A DNA stretch of 64,000 bases. Source: Larkinella rosea (GTDB lineage: Bacteria > Bacteroidota > Bacteroidia > Cytophagales > Spirosomataceae). The number at the start of each line of letters is the position of its first letter. Position 1 is the stretch's first letter. The notes under the pieces were generated by a model. The model did not search any database. It saw nothing but the letters and a program-made list of their open reading frames with translations, and had not been told where the DNA came from. The position numbers and the translations under genes are program-made. Shown piece after piece: positions 50,942 to 59,989 of this stretch. Location: NCBI RefSeq assembly GCF_003858635.1, contig NZ_RQJO01000016.1:272745-336744 (forward strand), given 5' to 3'.

Positions 50942-52114
50942 TTAGTCTTGCCACCCCTGCGGTTTTACCGGTGTGCGGGTATCACTCGGGACACAAACGG
51001 CCAGGGGGGGACGGCCCTGAACAGATTGGGGTTCATCGACGGGACCACGCCCGTTCAGGGCGACAAATAAGCCAGGACCCATTCCAATCGCATCGTTTCG
51101 GGTTAACCAGTACCGGACGGCAGAAACACTGGATACGGTGAAATAACCGACCACCGGCTCATTTTGCCTGGCCACCTGATGGACGTTGCCTACCAATAAA
51201 GCAGGTTGACTATCGGCCACACCCCCGAGGGCCCGCGTTTGCTCATCCAGGCGATTAAAAAACTGGTAAGCCTTTTTGGTTAAGGAACTTTGTCTGATTT
51301 CAACCAGACAAGGGTCGTTCGAATACAGAGGTACCCGGCCAATGCGCAAGCCTTTCACCGGATTTCCATTGGTGTTCTGATCACTGAATACCACCAGGTC
51401 ATGACTGTAAAGTATTTCCCAACAGGCCGTTCGACAGTTATAATCAAACGTAGCGGTAAAGAAATTCGAATTAGCTGGGACACAATCTTCGATGAAGTGG
51501 CCTTGCGCATCCCTGATTTGATAAAGTCCCTGCGAGCAGGTGCGGCACCAGTCCTGGTGTTCCCAATCCATCCAATCCCACCGATAATAATTGGTTTGAT
51601 CCGCCGGATCGGTAAAGTCTACATAAAAATCATGGGCGGCTGGATAGTAAAAATTGGCCAGTCGTTCCGTTGCGCTTAAACTGGTGGGATTAAAGAGCGC
51701 CCGAACTTGCCTGATCGGAGCCACCGGCTGGAGAAGCTCCGGGGTTGATTCGTACCGGGTGCCATCCGATAAGGTAAACCGGAGTTGGTACGTATGGCCG
51801 ACTTGCCCCCTGAAGTCGGCCGGTAGCTGATAGCGGCCATCGGTTGTTTCCGGGGCAATGACTACGTCTACTGAATCAACTACGATCTGTACGCTAGCCT
51901 TGGTGATGGGTACATACCCGAAGCGACCGGTGAGTCGATCCGCCCGAGAGCGACTCAGTCGAATCAGCTGCGGCTCGGCTTTGTCCGTAATGGTGCCATC
52001 CACAACCAGTACATTCAGCGAACTATAGATTGTCGATTCAACCGGATCGACACAGGTAAGCAAGCTTACGACAGCACTTAAGCAAATCAAAAACTTCAGC
52101 GTTAATGAGCGCAT
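50942..52114 (-). CDS. DUF4249 outer-membrane lipoprotein (1 of 2)
   Basis: 390 residues; signal with lipobox LLTC gives a lipidated Cys21. The family start is present (LNVLVVDGTITDKAEPQLIR LSRS split across a strand), then QVGHTYQLRFTLSDGTRYES, cysteine-rich loops (WCRTCSQG, NCRTACWEI) and a C-terminal VGYFTVSSVSAVRYWLTR block. DUF4249 proteins accompany TonB-dependent receptors of the kind at 53625 and probably act as surface ligand-binding partners. It shares nearly all landmarks with the gene at 52240. Confidence 0.88.
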   Translation of the reverse strand: MRSLTLKFLICLSAVVSLLTCVDPVESTIYSSLNVLVVDGTITDKAEPQLIRLSRSRADRLTGRFGYVPITKASVQIVVDSVDVVIAPETTDGRYQLPADFRGQVGHTYQLRFTLSDGTRYESTPELLQPVAPIRQVRALFNPTSLSATERLANFYYPAAHDFYVDFTDPADQTNYYRWDWMDWEHQDWCRTCSQGLYQIRDAQGHFIEDCVPANSNFFTATFDYNCRTACWEILYSHDLVVFSDQNTNGNPVKGLRIGRVPLYSNDPCLVEIRQSSLTKKAYQFFNRLDEQTRALGGVADSQPALLVGNVHQVARQNEPVVGYFTVSSVSAVRYWLTRNDAIGMGPGLFVALNGRGPVDEPQSVQGRPPLAVCVPSDTRTPVKPQGWQD

Positions 52115-52185
52115 AACCAGCTAAAAAATAACTAATACCGTTCAAAAAAGGTGATGGAGGTCCACAATCTATCGGACCGGTCCCC

Positions 52186-52218
52186 GCTTTTATGTACGAT
52201 CCCAACGTACAAAAGCGC
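52186..52218 (-). terminator. Stem-loop after the second DUF4249 gene
   Basis: CGCTTTTATGTACG (52186-52199) pairs with CGTACAAAAGCG (52207-52218) apart from a 2-nt bulge, loop 7 nt, 21 bp past the stop at 52240. There is no strong U tail, so it may be an attenuator or mRNA end between the two lipoprotein genes. Confidence 0.45.
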
Positions 52219-52239
52219 ATCTGTAGCTAGAACGTATTT

Positions 52240-53454
52240 TTAATCCCGCCAGTCGGTTGGTTTCAACGCGGTGCGAGAGTCGCTTTCGAGACAGACGGCC
52301 GTCGGTGGACGGTCTGACCCATCAAAGATTCCATACCCCCGATCTTCGGGGGCATTGGTTTCCGGATGGGGATTTTTCCCATTACTCAGGGCCTGATATA
52401 ATCCTGGAGCGGCTGTCTGGGCATCCCGGCGATCCAGCCAGTAACGCAGTGATGAAACCCCTTCGGCTGTAAAATACCCAATTACCACCTCCTTTCGGTT
52501 GGCCAAATTATGCACATTGCCACTTAAAACCGTCGGGGGCGTGTCTGCCAATCCACCCGTATTTTGCGTCTGGTCCTGTAAAAGCTTATAGTAGCGGTAG
52601 GCACCGGCCGTCAGCGCCCCCTGGCGAATATCGACCAGACAGCCCCCGGCCTGGTAATAGGGTACCTGGGCGATCCTCCGGTTGACAATGGTTCCTCCGT
52701 TGGAATATTGATCGTCAAACACATTGATATCGTAGCCCTCGAAAACCTGCCAGCAGGGTGTGCGGCAGGAATAATCGTACGTAAAATACTCGGACTGAAT
52801 ATACCGACTCACATCCACGCAATCTTCAAAGCGTCTGTTCTGATCAAAAGGATAATACTCCGAATAATAGGCGTTATCGCAGGTACGGCACCACTCCTGC
52901 CGTTCCCAGAGTTTCCAGCTCCAGCGGTAATAGTTATGTTGATCAGTGGGGTCCTGAGTCGTCAGAAAAAAATCATAGGCTGCCGCATACACACCATTGA
53001 TTCGTTGATTGAGGGGCAGACTGTTGGCATTAAACTGCGGGGTAAGCTGACCAATTGGCGGGGACGGTTGCATTACCTCCGTCGTTGATGTGTAATTTCT
53101 GCCATCCGGGAGGGTAAAGCGTAACTGGTAGGCATGACCCACTTGGCCCTTAAAGCTCAGGGGTGCCTGATAGGTACCCGAATCTTTCTCCGTGAAGGGG
53201 ACTGCCAAACTCGAATCAACCAGCACCTCAACGATGGCTTTCGAGATTTTTATGGTTCCCAAACGCCCGGTGATCGGGTCGGCTTTGGCCCGGCTCAGGC
53301 GAATGCGCTGGGTTTCGGGCAGGTTCGTGATCGTTCCCTCGATTACCAGCAGATTCGTCGTATCCTTAAAGGGTAGCTCAATGGCATCAACACAGCCCCC
53401 GATGAGGAAGCTGACCACCCCAATCAACTTCAGAAACCTTGAATAAAAGCGCAT
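52240..53454 (-). CDS. DUF4249 outer-membrane lipoprotein (2 of 2)
   Basis: 404 residues, lipobox LIGGC with Cys21. It parallels the gene at 50942: TTNLLVIEGTITNLPETQRI, QVGHAYQLRFTLPDGRNYTS, WCRTCDNAYYSE, YSCRTPCWQV, IGYFTAEGVSSLRYWLDR and the shared C-terminal pattern PPTAVCLESDSRTALKPTDW. The conserved cysteine pairs suggest disulfide-stabilised surface loops. It is divergent from the TonB-dependent receptor at 53625 with 170 bp between them. Confidence 0.88.
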   Translation of the reverse strand: MRFYSRFLKLIGVVSFLIGGCVDAIELPFKDTTNLLVIEGTITNLPETQRIRLSRAKADPITGRLGTIKISKAIVEVLVDSSLAVPFTEKDSGTYQAPLSFKGQVGHAYQLRFTLPDGRNYTSTTEVMQPSPPIGQLTPQFNANSLPLNQRINGVYAAAYDFFLTTQDPTDQHNYYRWSWKLWERQEWCRTCDNAYYSEYYPFDQNRRFEDCVDVSRYIQSEYFTYDYSCRTPCWQVFEGYDINVFDDQYSNGGTIVNRRIAQVPYYQAGGCLVDIRQGALTAGAYRYYKLLQDQTQNTGGLADTPPTVLSGNVHNLANRKEVVIGYFTAEGVSSLRYWLDRRDAQTAAPGLYQALSNGKNPHPETNAPEDRGYGIFDGSDRPPTAVCLESDSRTALKPTDWRD

Positions 53455-53624
53455 AGGTTAGTTATTCAACCTCTAAATAACTAAATTATTCCTATGAATT
53501 TTGTTATTTGTTACTGATTATTCCGGGCAGTTAAGATCAATCAGACCTCTCCGGCCAATCGCGTATCTATTGGTTAAAAAAACCGTATACCGACCCGAAC
53601 ACGACTTTGACCTGAACCTCGATT

Positions 53625-56021
53625 ATGCGTATCCGAGTACTGACGGCTCTGCTGTTGACCTTTTTGGCCTTTCACTTACCCGCTCAAAACCGCTACACCC
53701 TCTCGGGCACCGTCCGCGATTCGTCCAGCCAACAGCCCCTAAACCGGGCCGCCATCGTCATCGATTTTGACCGGCACACGACCGGAACGTACACCGACAT
53801 GCAGGGCCATTTCTCCCTTTCACTCGCGTCGGGTTCCCACACCATCGTCGTCCGACTCATCGGCTACCGAACGTTCCGCGCTGTCCGCTCGATTCGCCAG
53901 GATACCCAGCTGGACATCACTTTACCTTCGGTGGCCAGCCAGTTGGAAGAAGTCATCATTTCGAACAAAGGGTACGACCGCCATGTGCGCCAACCCCTGC
54001 TGGGCGTCAGCCAGATCAACATCGCGACCCTAAAAAAAATGCCTGCCGCGCTGGGCGAAGTCGATATTCTGCGCAGTCTGCAGATGATGCCCGGCGTGAC
54101 CAGCGTGGGCGAAGCGGCCAACGGTTTGAACATCCGGGGCGGCACCACCGATCAAAACCTGATCCTGATGGATGAAACGCCCATCTTCAACCCGACGCAC
54201 ATGTTTGGGTTGTTTTCCGTATTTCCACCCGATGCCGTCAGTGGCCTGGACCTTTACAAGGGCAATGTCCCCGCCCGCTATGGCGGTAGGGCCGCATCCG
54301 TCTTGGATATCCACTTGAAAACCCCCAGCCTGGAACGGGCTGAACTCAGCGGGGGCATTAGCCTGGTCGCCAATCGGTTGACGGCGGACGTCCCCCTCAT
54401 CAAGGGCAAACTGGGGCTGCTGGTCTCGGCACGCGGGGCTTTCAATGATTTTCTGTTGCGACTGGTCTCCCCACGTTTCGATGACATCCGGGCGAAGTTT
54501 GGCGATGGGGTCGCGAAGGTGTTTTGGCGGGTCAACCCGCGCAGTACGGTTACGGCCCTGGGCTACTACAGTCAGGACCTGTTTCAGACCAATCTGGTGG
54601 GCAGTCTGGCTAATGTCAACGCGGTTAACACCCAATTTGCCCAGCAAACCGCCAATGGTATGGTAAGCTGGTTCTACGCCATCAACCCCCGGCTCAATAT
54701 AAAAACCAACGCGCTGGTGGCTCAGTTTATTCCCCGAATCCTATCCACCGAAGACAGCACCTACAATAAAGTGGAGCTTAAACAGGCGCTGCTGCAACGG
54801 CAGGTCAAGTCGACACTCAACTATCAACTCACGCAACAGAAGTGGGAATTAGGCCTGAGTGTGACTCAGTACCGGTTGAACCCCGGTGAACTCCGGCCCG
54901 GCAACAGCCTTTCCGTCAATTATCAGAAAACACCCCGCGAACAGGCGCTGGAGTTAGGTATCCATCTTGAAGATGAAATGAGTCTTTCGGATCAACTGGC
55001 CGTTTCGGCGGGTCTGCGGTATTCGCATTTCCTGACGATGGGGCCGTCGGTGGTGCGTAGGTATGAGATTGGAGCTGTGGCCGATGCAACCACGGTGATC
55101 GATTCGCTGGTATACGGGGCCGGGCAGATCGCCAAACAATACGGCGGATTGGAACCCCGGTTGGGATTCCGGTACGCTCTGACGCCAAACGCTTCCCTCA
55201 AACTCGGATATAACCTGATGCGTCAGTATTTACAGGTCATTACCAATACGATGACTCCCCTGCCGACAGCCCGCTGGAAAACGTCGGATACCTACATTCA
55301 GCCTCAGGTAAGCCAATTGTGGTCGGCCGGGTATTTTCAGAACTCCCGAAATAACATTTTTGAGTTATCGGCCGAGGTCTACTACCGACGTACGCTGCAT
55401 ATGCTGGATTACAAACCGGGGGCCAATTTTCTGTTGCAACCGTACCCCGAAACCCAGTTGCTGGCGGGGCGAAGTAAAGCCTATGGCCTGGAGGTGATGG
55501 TGTCCCGAAAGAAAGGCGAATTAACCGGCTGGATCAATTATACCTACGCCCGCACCTTAAACCGGGTCAACCAGGGCGATAATTTTGATCAGCAGATTAA
55601 TGGGGGCAACTGGTACCGGGCGAACTATGACCGGCCGCACAGTCTCAATACCAGTTTGAACATCAACTACAATAAAACGCACAGTTTTTCCTTCAACTTT
55701 GCCTACAGCACCGGTCGGCCCTATACGGCTCCCGAAGGATTCATCCGTTACCAGAACCGCAATTATCCGTACTATAACGAGCGCAATCAAAACCACCTAC
55801 CGGCCTATCACCGGCTGGATTTTGCCTGGAATATTTACCGCCCCAGCCTGAAAGACCGGCGTTGGCAGGGACACTGGACATTTACAGTGTATAATCTGTA
55901 TGGGCGAAAAAACGCCTACTCAATCTTTTACCGCACCGAAGGGCAGGCAACCAATCCCTACCGACTGAGTATTTTCGGTGCCCCCATCCCCAGTTTAACC
56001 TACAATTTTGAGTTTAAGTAA
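53625..56021 (+). CDS. TonB-dependent receptor with carboxypeptidase-like N-terminal domain
   Basis: 798 residues. Signal peptide 1-21 (LLTFLAFHLPAQ), carboxypeptidase-D regulatory-like domain about 22-110 (TLSGTVRDSSSQQPLNRAAI), plug about 130-225 (QMMPGVTSVGEAANGLNIRG, DQNLILMDETPIFNPTHMFG) and a beta-barrel ending LTYNFEFK. It lacks the SusC signature and extra length, fitting the receptor class paired with DUF4249 lipoproteins. It probably imports a small ligand with the two lipoproteins encoded on the other strand. No sigma or FecR gene adjoins it. Confidence 0.93.
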   Translation: MRIRVLTALLLTFLAFHLPAQNRYTLSGTVRDSSSQQPLNRAAIVIDFDRHTTGTYTDMQGHFSLSLASGSHTIVVRLIGYRTFRAVRSIRQDTQLDITLPSVASQLEEVIISNKGYDRHVRQPLLGVSQINIATLKKMPAALGEVDILRSLQMMPGVTSVGEAANGLNIRGGTTDQNLILMDETPIFNPTHMFGLFSVFPPDAVSGLDLYKGNVPARYGGRAASVLDIHLKTPSLERAELSGGISLVANRLTADVPLIKGKLGLLVSARGAFNDFLLRLVSPRFDDIRAKFGDGVAKVFWRVNPRSTVTALGYYSQDLFQTNLVGSLANVNAVNTQFAQQTANGMVSWFYAINPRLNIKTNALVAQFIPRILSTEDSTYNKVELKQALLQRQVKSTLNYQLTQQKWELGLSVTQYRLNPGELRPGNSLSVNYQKTPREQALELGIHLEDEMSLSDQLAVSAGLRYSHFLTMGPSVVRRYEIGAVADATTVIDSLVYGAGQIAKQYGGLEPRLGFRYALTPNASLKLGYNLMRQYLQVITNTMTPLPTARWKTSDTYIQPQVSQLWSAGYFQNSRNNIFELSAEVYYRRTLHMLDYKPGANFLLQPYPETQLLAGRSKAYGLEVMVSRKKGELTGWINYTYARTLNRVNQGDNFDQQINGGNWYRANYDRPHSLNTSLNINYNKTHSFSFNFAYSTGRPYTAPEGFIRYQNRNYPYYNERNQNHLPAYHRLDFAWNIYRPSLKDRRWQGHWTFTVYNLYGRKNAYSIFYRTEGQATNPYRLSIFGAPIPSLTYNFEFK

Positions 56022-56387
56022 ATATTCGTACCTGGCGCTTAAAATTCCCAAAAATGGATATAGCGGGAAGGATGGGGCGGAGTAATTCAGCTCAGGAATG
56101 AGGTCAGTTGTAATCGAAAAATACACCTTTCTGAACAGACATATTGATCCCAAATACACCTTTGATTTGCCCTATAATTTGTTGGGCCAAGAAAGGTATG
56201 ATGTGTTGATTGAAGTCCATTTTTCCCCTTTTCCAATCCAAGGAAAAAACATAAACTGTGTGAACGTTGGAATGGACGTCTGACACGACAGTCGTCTTTG
56301 GGCGTTTTTTTCTTTGAGGCTGTCCAAATTTCAGCAATACTGATCTAAAAAAGGGGAGATTTGTTGCCGGATTAAAACAAAACGCAG
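56022..56387. other. Intergenic region with dispersed repeat copy E
   Basis: 366 bp between the TonB-dependent receptor and the secreted glycosidase-like gene, with no gene. A CGTCTGACACGACAGTCGTC-like stretch near 56276-56297 forms a weak hairpin. The repeat is listed separately. Confidence 0.5.
56099..56245 (+). repeat. Dispersed repeat, copy E
   Basis: TGAGGTCA at 56099, then TTTCTGAACAGACATATTGA from 56128 and AAGAAAGGTATG ending at 56200, exactly 73 bp as in copies A and B. The next 45 bp (TTTTCCCCTTTTCCAATC) resemble the matching part of copy B (TTTCTCCCCTTTCCGATG). Confidence 0.58.
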
Positions 56388-57968
56388 ATGCGTACAGTAA
56401 GATACACAAAATGGGGCTTACTCATCATTCTGTTTGCCTTTTCAGTTTCATCAAGAGTGGGGGCACAATCGAAAGATACCCTTTATCTGCCGGACCCGCT
56501 CATCGCCGAAGCTTACTATAAGGCCGCTCATCAGAATATTCTGGCAGCGGTTAATCCCGCTGTTTTCAATGGCTATTTTTCGGTTTGTGCCGACGGAAAA
56601 GGCTTTGGTTACGGCAATAGCTATCCTTCTCTGGACGGACATCAGATGAGTGACGCACTGCTGTGGCTGGGACAGATCAATACGGTAAAAGCAAATTGGG
56701 ACTATGTGAAGTCTTTTCAAAAGCCGGATGGGAGGCTACCCCTGGCCATCCTTCCTGCGAACGCCGGGAAAAAGATCGGCCCCCAAAATTATCAGGCTGA
56801 AGTTGATCCCAATGGAGGTTTGTATCAACACTGGGTACCGAAGGATCCGTTGAGAGCATTGGCGGGAACTACCTACATTCAGAATGCCGATGTGATCTTT
56901 CGATTCACGTCTGATAAGCAATGGCTTACAGAACAATTGCCTTCCATCAACCGAACGGCCGATTACCTGGCTTCCCTGATTTCGGAGGAAGGCGCGGTGG
57001 GTGGCGCCGGGTATTACGTCGAGCGTCCTACGCGGGTGGAATTCGACGGGGTATCTCAAGGGCATGTGGTAGACGCCTTCCGGCGATTGGCGGCTCTAAA
57101 CAAGGTTGTTGGCAACCTGGTGGCTACCCAAAAATACCGTGTGCTTGCGGATCGTGTGGCGTCGTTCTTTCAAAAAAAATTCTGGCAGGGAACTCAGTAT
57201 GCCGAATACATTCATCCCGAAAAAGGAGTTGTCAAGGGGCATGGCCTCACCGATGTCGACTGGACCGCCCTGGCTACCGGGGTTGCATCAGAAAAGCAAA
57301 AGAAGGTAGTATGGCCCCAACTGAAAAGTGCTAAGGGCTTCTACTACAAGGGCATGCCAACCGGAATTGCAACGAAACCTGCAACGTACGAGAGCTGGGA
57401 AACTACCTATGCTGATAACCAGGACCTAGCCGCAATGGGCCGGGTGTGGTATCTGGAAGCCTGGGCGAGGGCGAATATGGGTGACGCAGAAGGGCTGATC
57501 AGCAGTATTCGGGCGGTGAGCCAGGCCGGTCGCGACAGTAGCTACTACTGGCGTGAGCGGTACAATGCCAACGGTGGTTACGGCGCTAAAAAGTACAATG
57601 AGTATCCGGCCAATCTGATCCGGATTGTTCAGCGGTTTTTATTTGGGGCCGAACATGGTCTTGACGGGTCGCTCCAACTTTCACCGGTAGCCCCTGAGGC
57701 CTTTTGGCGTTCTGGTTTTGGCCAACGATTATCATTACGCAACGGTGCGATCTATTATATGATGAAGAATGGGAGAACGGACGGCCAGTATACCGGCGAC
57801 ACGTCACAAACCCTGTCGATCAAATTCCCGTACCCGGTTAAAAATATCCGTCTGGTCATCAATGGAGCGCCGGTCGCCCAGCGTAGGAAAGACAAGTGGA
57901 TAACGTTCGTATTACCCGCTTCAAAAGAAGGCCGGCCATCGACGTTCAGTATGCGCTTTGACCACTAG
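56388..57968 (+). CDS. Secreted six-hairpin glycosidase-like protein
   Basis: 526 residues. Signal peptide 1-26 (LFAFSVSSRVGAQ). The rest is rich in paired helices with motifs of (alpha/alpha)6-barrel glycosidases: SYPSLDGHQMSDALLWLGQI, PDGRLPLAILP, GHGLTDVDWTALATGV, ETTYADNQDLAAMGR and GAEHGLDGSLQLSPVAPEAF, the last resembling the C-terminal beta sandwich of GH78/GH63-like enzymes. Candidate acids are the Asp and Glu in these motifs, but I cannot assign the catalytic pair or the substrate. It is a single gene, with a hairpin directly after the stop. Confidence 0.72.
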   Translation: MRTVRYTKWGLLIILFAFSVSSRVGAQSKDTLYLPDPLIAEAYYKAAHQNILAAVNPAVFNGYFSVCADGKGFGYGNSYPSLDGHQMSDALLWLGQINTVKANWDYVKSFQKPDGRLPLAILPANAGKKIGPQNYQAEVDPNGGLYQHWVPKDPLRALAGTTYIQNADVIFRFTSDKQWLTEQLPSINRTADYLASLISEEGAVGGAGYYVERPTRVEFDGVSQGHVVDAFRRLAALNKVVGNLVATQKYRVLADRVASFFQKKFWQGTQYAEYIHPEKGVVKGHGLTDVDWTALATGVASEKQKKVVWPQLKSAKGFYYKGMPTGIATKPATYESWETTYADNQDLAAMGRVWYLEAWARANMGDAEGLISSIRAVSQAGRDSSYYWRERYNANGGYGAKKYNEYPANLIRIVQRFLFGAEHGLDGSLQLSPVAPEAFWRSGFGQRLSLRNGAIYYMMKNGRTDGQYTGDTSQTLSIKFPYPVKNIRLVINGAPVAQRRKDKWITFVLPASKEGRPSTFSMRFDH

Positions 57969-57971
57969 CGT

Positions 57972-58020
57972 GTACGTCGTCAGCCCGGCCGTATCTGTCC
58001 ATTTTCGGCTGACGATGTAC
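57972..58020 (+). terminator. Stem-loop directly after the glycosidase-like gene
   Basis: GTACGTCGTCAGCC (57972-57985) pairs with GGCTGACGATGTAC (58007-58020) with one mismatch and a 21-nt loop, starting 3 bp after the stop codon. The tail is not U-rich, so termination is plausible but not certain. Confidence 0.55.
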
Positions 58021-58135
58021 AATACCTAGACCGGTTTTGATCATTTATCTGTTTATCCTGAAACTAAACGGGTTGATCGCTATCGATGCCAGTAGAAATC
58101 CGGCAATTCAAAAATGACGTCAATCAGCCGTTACA

Positions 58136-58531
58136 ATGTTTACGACCACCAACGCATTCAGCAGGTTTTTGGTCGATGATCGCCCAAAGGTCAAAACGTT
58201 TTGTCAGCAGACGCTGGGACTGGAGGTTACTGAGGAACACAAAGGAATATCGTTGTTAACACTGCACTTGGGCGGTGGCAACAAACTACTATTTTACCCG
58301 AAACAGGATCCTTCCCCGGCCACTTTTACCTTCCTCAATTTTCCGGTGGAAGATGTAAACCAGGCCGTGGATGAACTGACCGGTAAAGGAATTGTAGTTG
58401 AGCACCTCCAGGGTGACATCAGCACGCATGAAAAAGGAATGTCGCGGGGGCAGGGCCCGACCATTGCCTGATTCAAAGATTCTGTCGGCAATATATGATC
58501 GATTGTGAAAACCAATCCGGAAAATCGATGA
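58136..58531 (+). pseudogene. VOC (glyoxalase-like) protein interrupted by two in-frame stops near its end
   Basis: The open part, 111 residues, is a typical VOC domain (LGLEVTEEHKGISLLTLHLG, ATFTFLNFPVEDVNQAVDEL). After GPTIA the family normally continues WFKDPAGNILSVLE. Here the frame reads TGA, then FKDSVGNI, then TGA, then SIVKTNPENR and a third stop at 58529. The Trp and a later Leu have thus become TGA, with the surrounding codons still recognisable. The last beta strand and its metal-ligand Glu region are lost, so it is probably a recent pseudogene or a truncated paralogue. Confidence 0.75.
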
Positions 58532-58646
58532 AAAGACTGGCCGAAGGGTTGATCGACTTTCGGTCCAATCCGGGTTTATATGCAAAAAGCCCTGACAGTT
58601 GCCAGAGCTTTCTGAATAGAAAAATAGCAGTGTACCTGCCAAACCA

Positions 58647-59009
58647 TTAACTGGCCAGAAAATTGATGGCCTGCTTTAACGTCCGTTCGTTATGGTTTTC
58701 CGGATCGTTGTAGGACCGCTCTCCTACTTCAATGGTCAGTTGCTTTCCTTCCAGCTGTTTGGTATCAAGTTCCTTTTCTTCTTGCGCATCGATGCCTACC
58801 ATGTCAAACAATTTGATAATGGCGGGCATGCCTGCTTTGGATTGGTAAAACCGCTGGGATACATATCCATCTTCGTTTTCGAACCGAACGGCAAAAAATG
58901 GAGTGCCTTTGTGTTCGCTGACCCCTTCTTCAATGTGGGTGATGGTTACCTGTTGCAGGCCGTCGGCCAAAACGGCTTTATTCTGCCCTTCCTCTACTGC
59001 AATTTTCAT
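58647..59009 (-). CDS. Conserved hypothetical protein, DUF669-like
   Basis: 120 residues, acidic, no signal or membrane segment. The plan (VTITHIEEGVSEHKGTPFFA VRFEN, a SQRFYQSKAGMPAIIKLFDM segment, GIDAQEEKELDTKQLEGKQL TIEVG) resembles phage-type DUF669 proteins, small beta-rich proteins often found near recombination genes. No phage genes are nearby, so it may be a domesticated copy. The upstream 300 bp are AT-rich. The family assignment is tentative. Confidence 0.6.
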   Translation of the reverse strand: MKIAVEEGQNKAVLADGLQQVTITHIEEGVSEHKGTPFFAVRFENEDGYVSQRFYQSKAGMPAIIKLFDMVGIDAQEEKELDTKQLEGKQLTIEVGERSYNDPENHNERTLKQAINFLAS

Positions 59010-59313
59010 AGCGTTAAATGTATGTTATACTTATATTATATAACTTACCAAAACTTAAATTGTTTATTTTCACATGTGCTATTACTCGAAAAAGCCAAAA
59101 ATTCACTATTTACTAATTTACGGGTATATTGTAACTATATTATAAAACTAAGGTGTGTTGGTTGGCACTTGCTGGAAAGTATAGTATGAATTATATGAGA
59201 ACAGCAAAAGCGTACACCTTATAAAAATTTGGAGATTTGTCCTAAGAATCGGATTTTAAATCATTTTTGTTACTTTCTCCATTTATAAATCTCTACCTAT
59301 TATACTCGATCTG
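59010..59313. other. AT-rich divergent intergenic region
   Basis: 304 bp, much richer in A and T than its neighbours, with TATATTATATAA-like runs at 59030-59042 and TATTGTAACTATATTATAAA at 59127-59146. It must hold the promoters of the DUF669-like gene (minus) and the EamA gene (plus). No gene seen. Confidence 0.5.
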
Positions 59314-59736
59314 ATGTGGATCCTTTTTTCATTATTGGCAGCCCTTGCTTCTTCGATCGTAGTTACGCTCTCGAAAATGGGGATCAAGCATGTCGATTCA
59401 AGTATCGCTTTCGCGATCCAATCTATTTGTATTCTGGTGGTATCCTGGGGCGTTGTCATTGGACAGGGTACACTATCGGACGTGAGCCGTATTGATCGCA
59501 AGGTTTGGTTTTATCTTATTGTAGCTGGAATTATTACCTGCATTTCCTCGCTGCTTTCGTTTCGGGCTTTGAAACTAGGTGACGCTGCCCGAACCTCACC
59601 ACTCGACAAGGTTTCCCTGGTGTTTACTATTGTACTGGCGGTTATTTTTCTGAAGGAAAAAGTAAATGGGCAAGTTATTTTTGGGGCTGTTCTTATGGCT
59701 GCCGGTGCCATTTTGATTGCGCTGGCTCGCGAGTAA
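59314..59736 (+). CDS. EamA-type small membrane transporter (half-size DMT)
   Basis: 140 residues with five hydrophobic helices (for example MWILFSLLAALASSIVVTLS and VIFGAVLMAAGAILIALARE). LSFRALKLGDAARTSPLDKV and FLKEKVNGQVIFG are the EamA signature. Full-length members have ten helices from two repeats; this is one repeat, a size known for stand-alone single-repeat members that dimerise. Inner-membrane transporter of unknown substrate. Confidence 0.85.
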   Translation: MWILFSLLAALASSIVVTLSKMGIKHVDSSIAFAIQSICILVVSWGVVIGQGTLSDVSRIDRKVWFYLIVAGIITCISSLLSFRALKLGDAARTSPLDKVSLVFTIVLAVIFLKEKVNGQVIFGAVLMAAGAILIALARE

Positions 59737-59989
59737 GGTTATCGTATTATTTAAGACCAACATAATAAAAGCCGTCAATGAAGAGAATCAAATGTAACCA
59801 GAAGAATTGTTCAGACACTGTCTGAATGATTACGAAATCCACAATTCGCAGTAGCAATCGTGGTCTTGATAATACTTCTGGCTGATTTTTGATAAAACCA
59901 TTGGGGAGATAGGAAAGGTCTATGAAATTTTAGCCCACTATTGTCACAAAATAGACTTCATCCAGTCTCAGGAGAAAACGCTGAGAAAG

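Noticed and set aside
58469..58498. Possible use of TGA as a sense codon in the VOC gene
   Set aside because: Other genes in the window use TGA as a normal terminator (for example 2214-2216 and 63817-63819), so two internal TGA codons mean gene decay.
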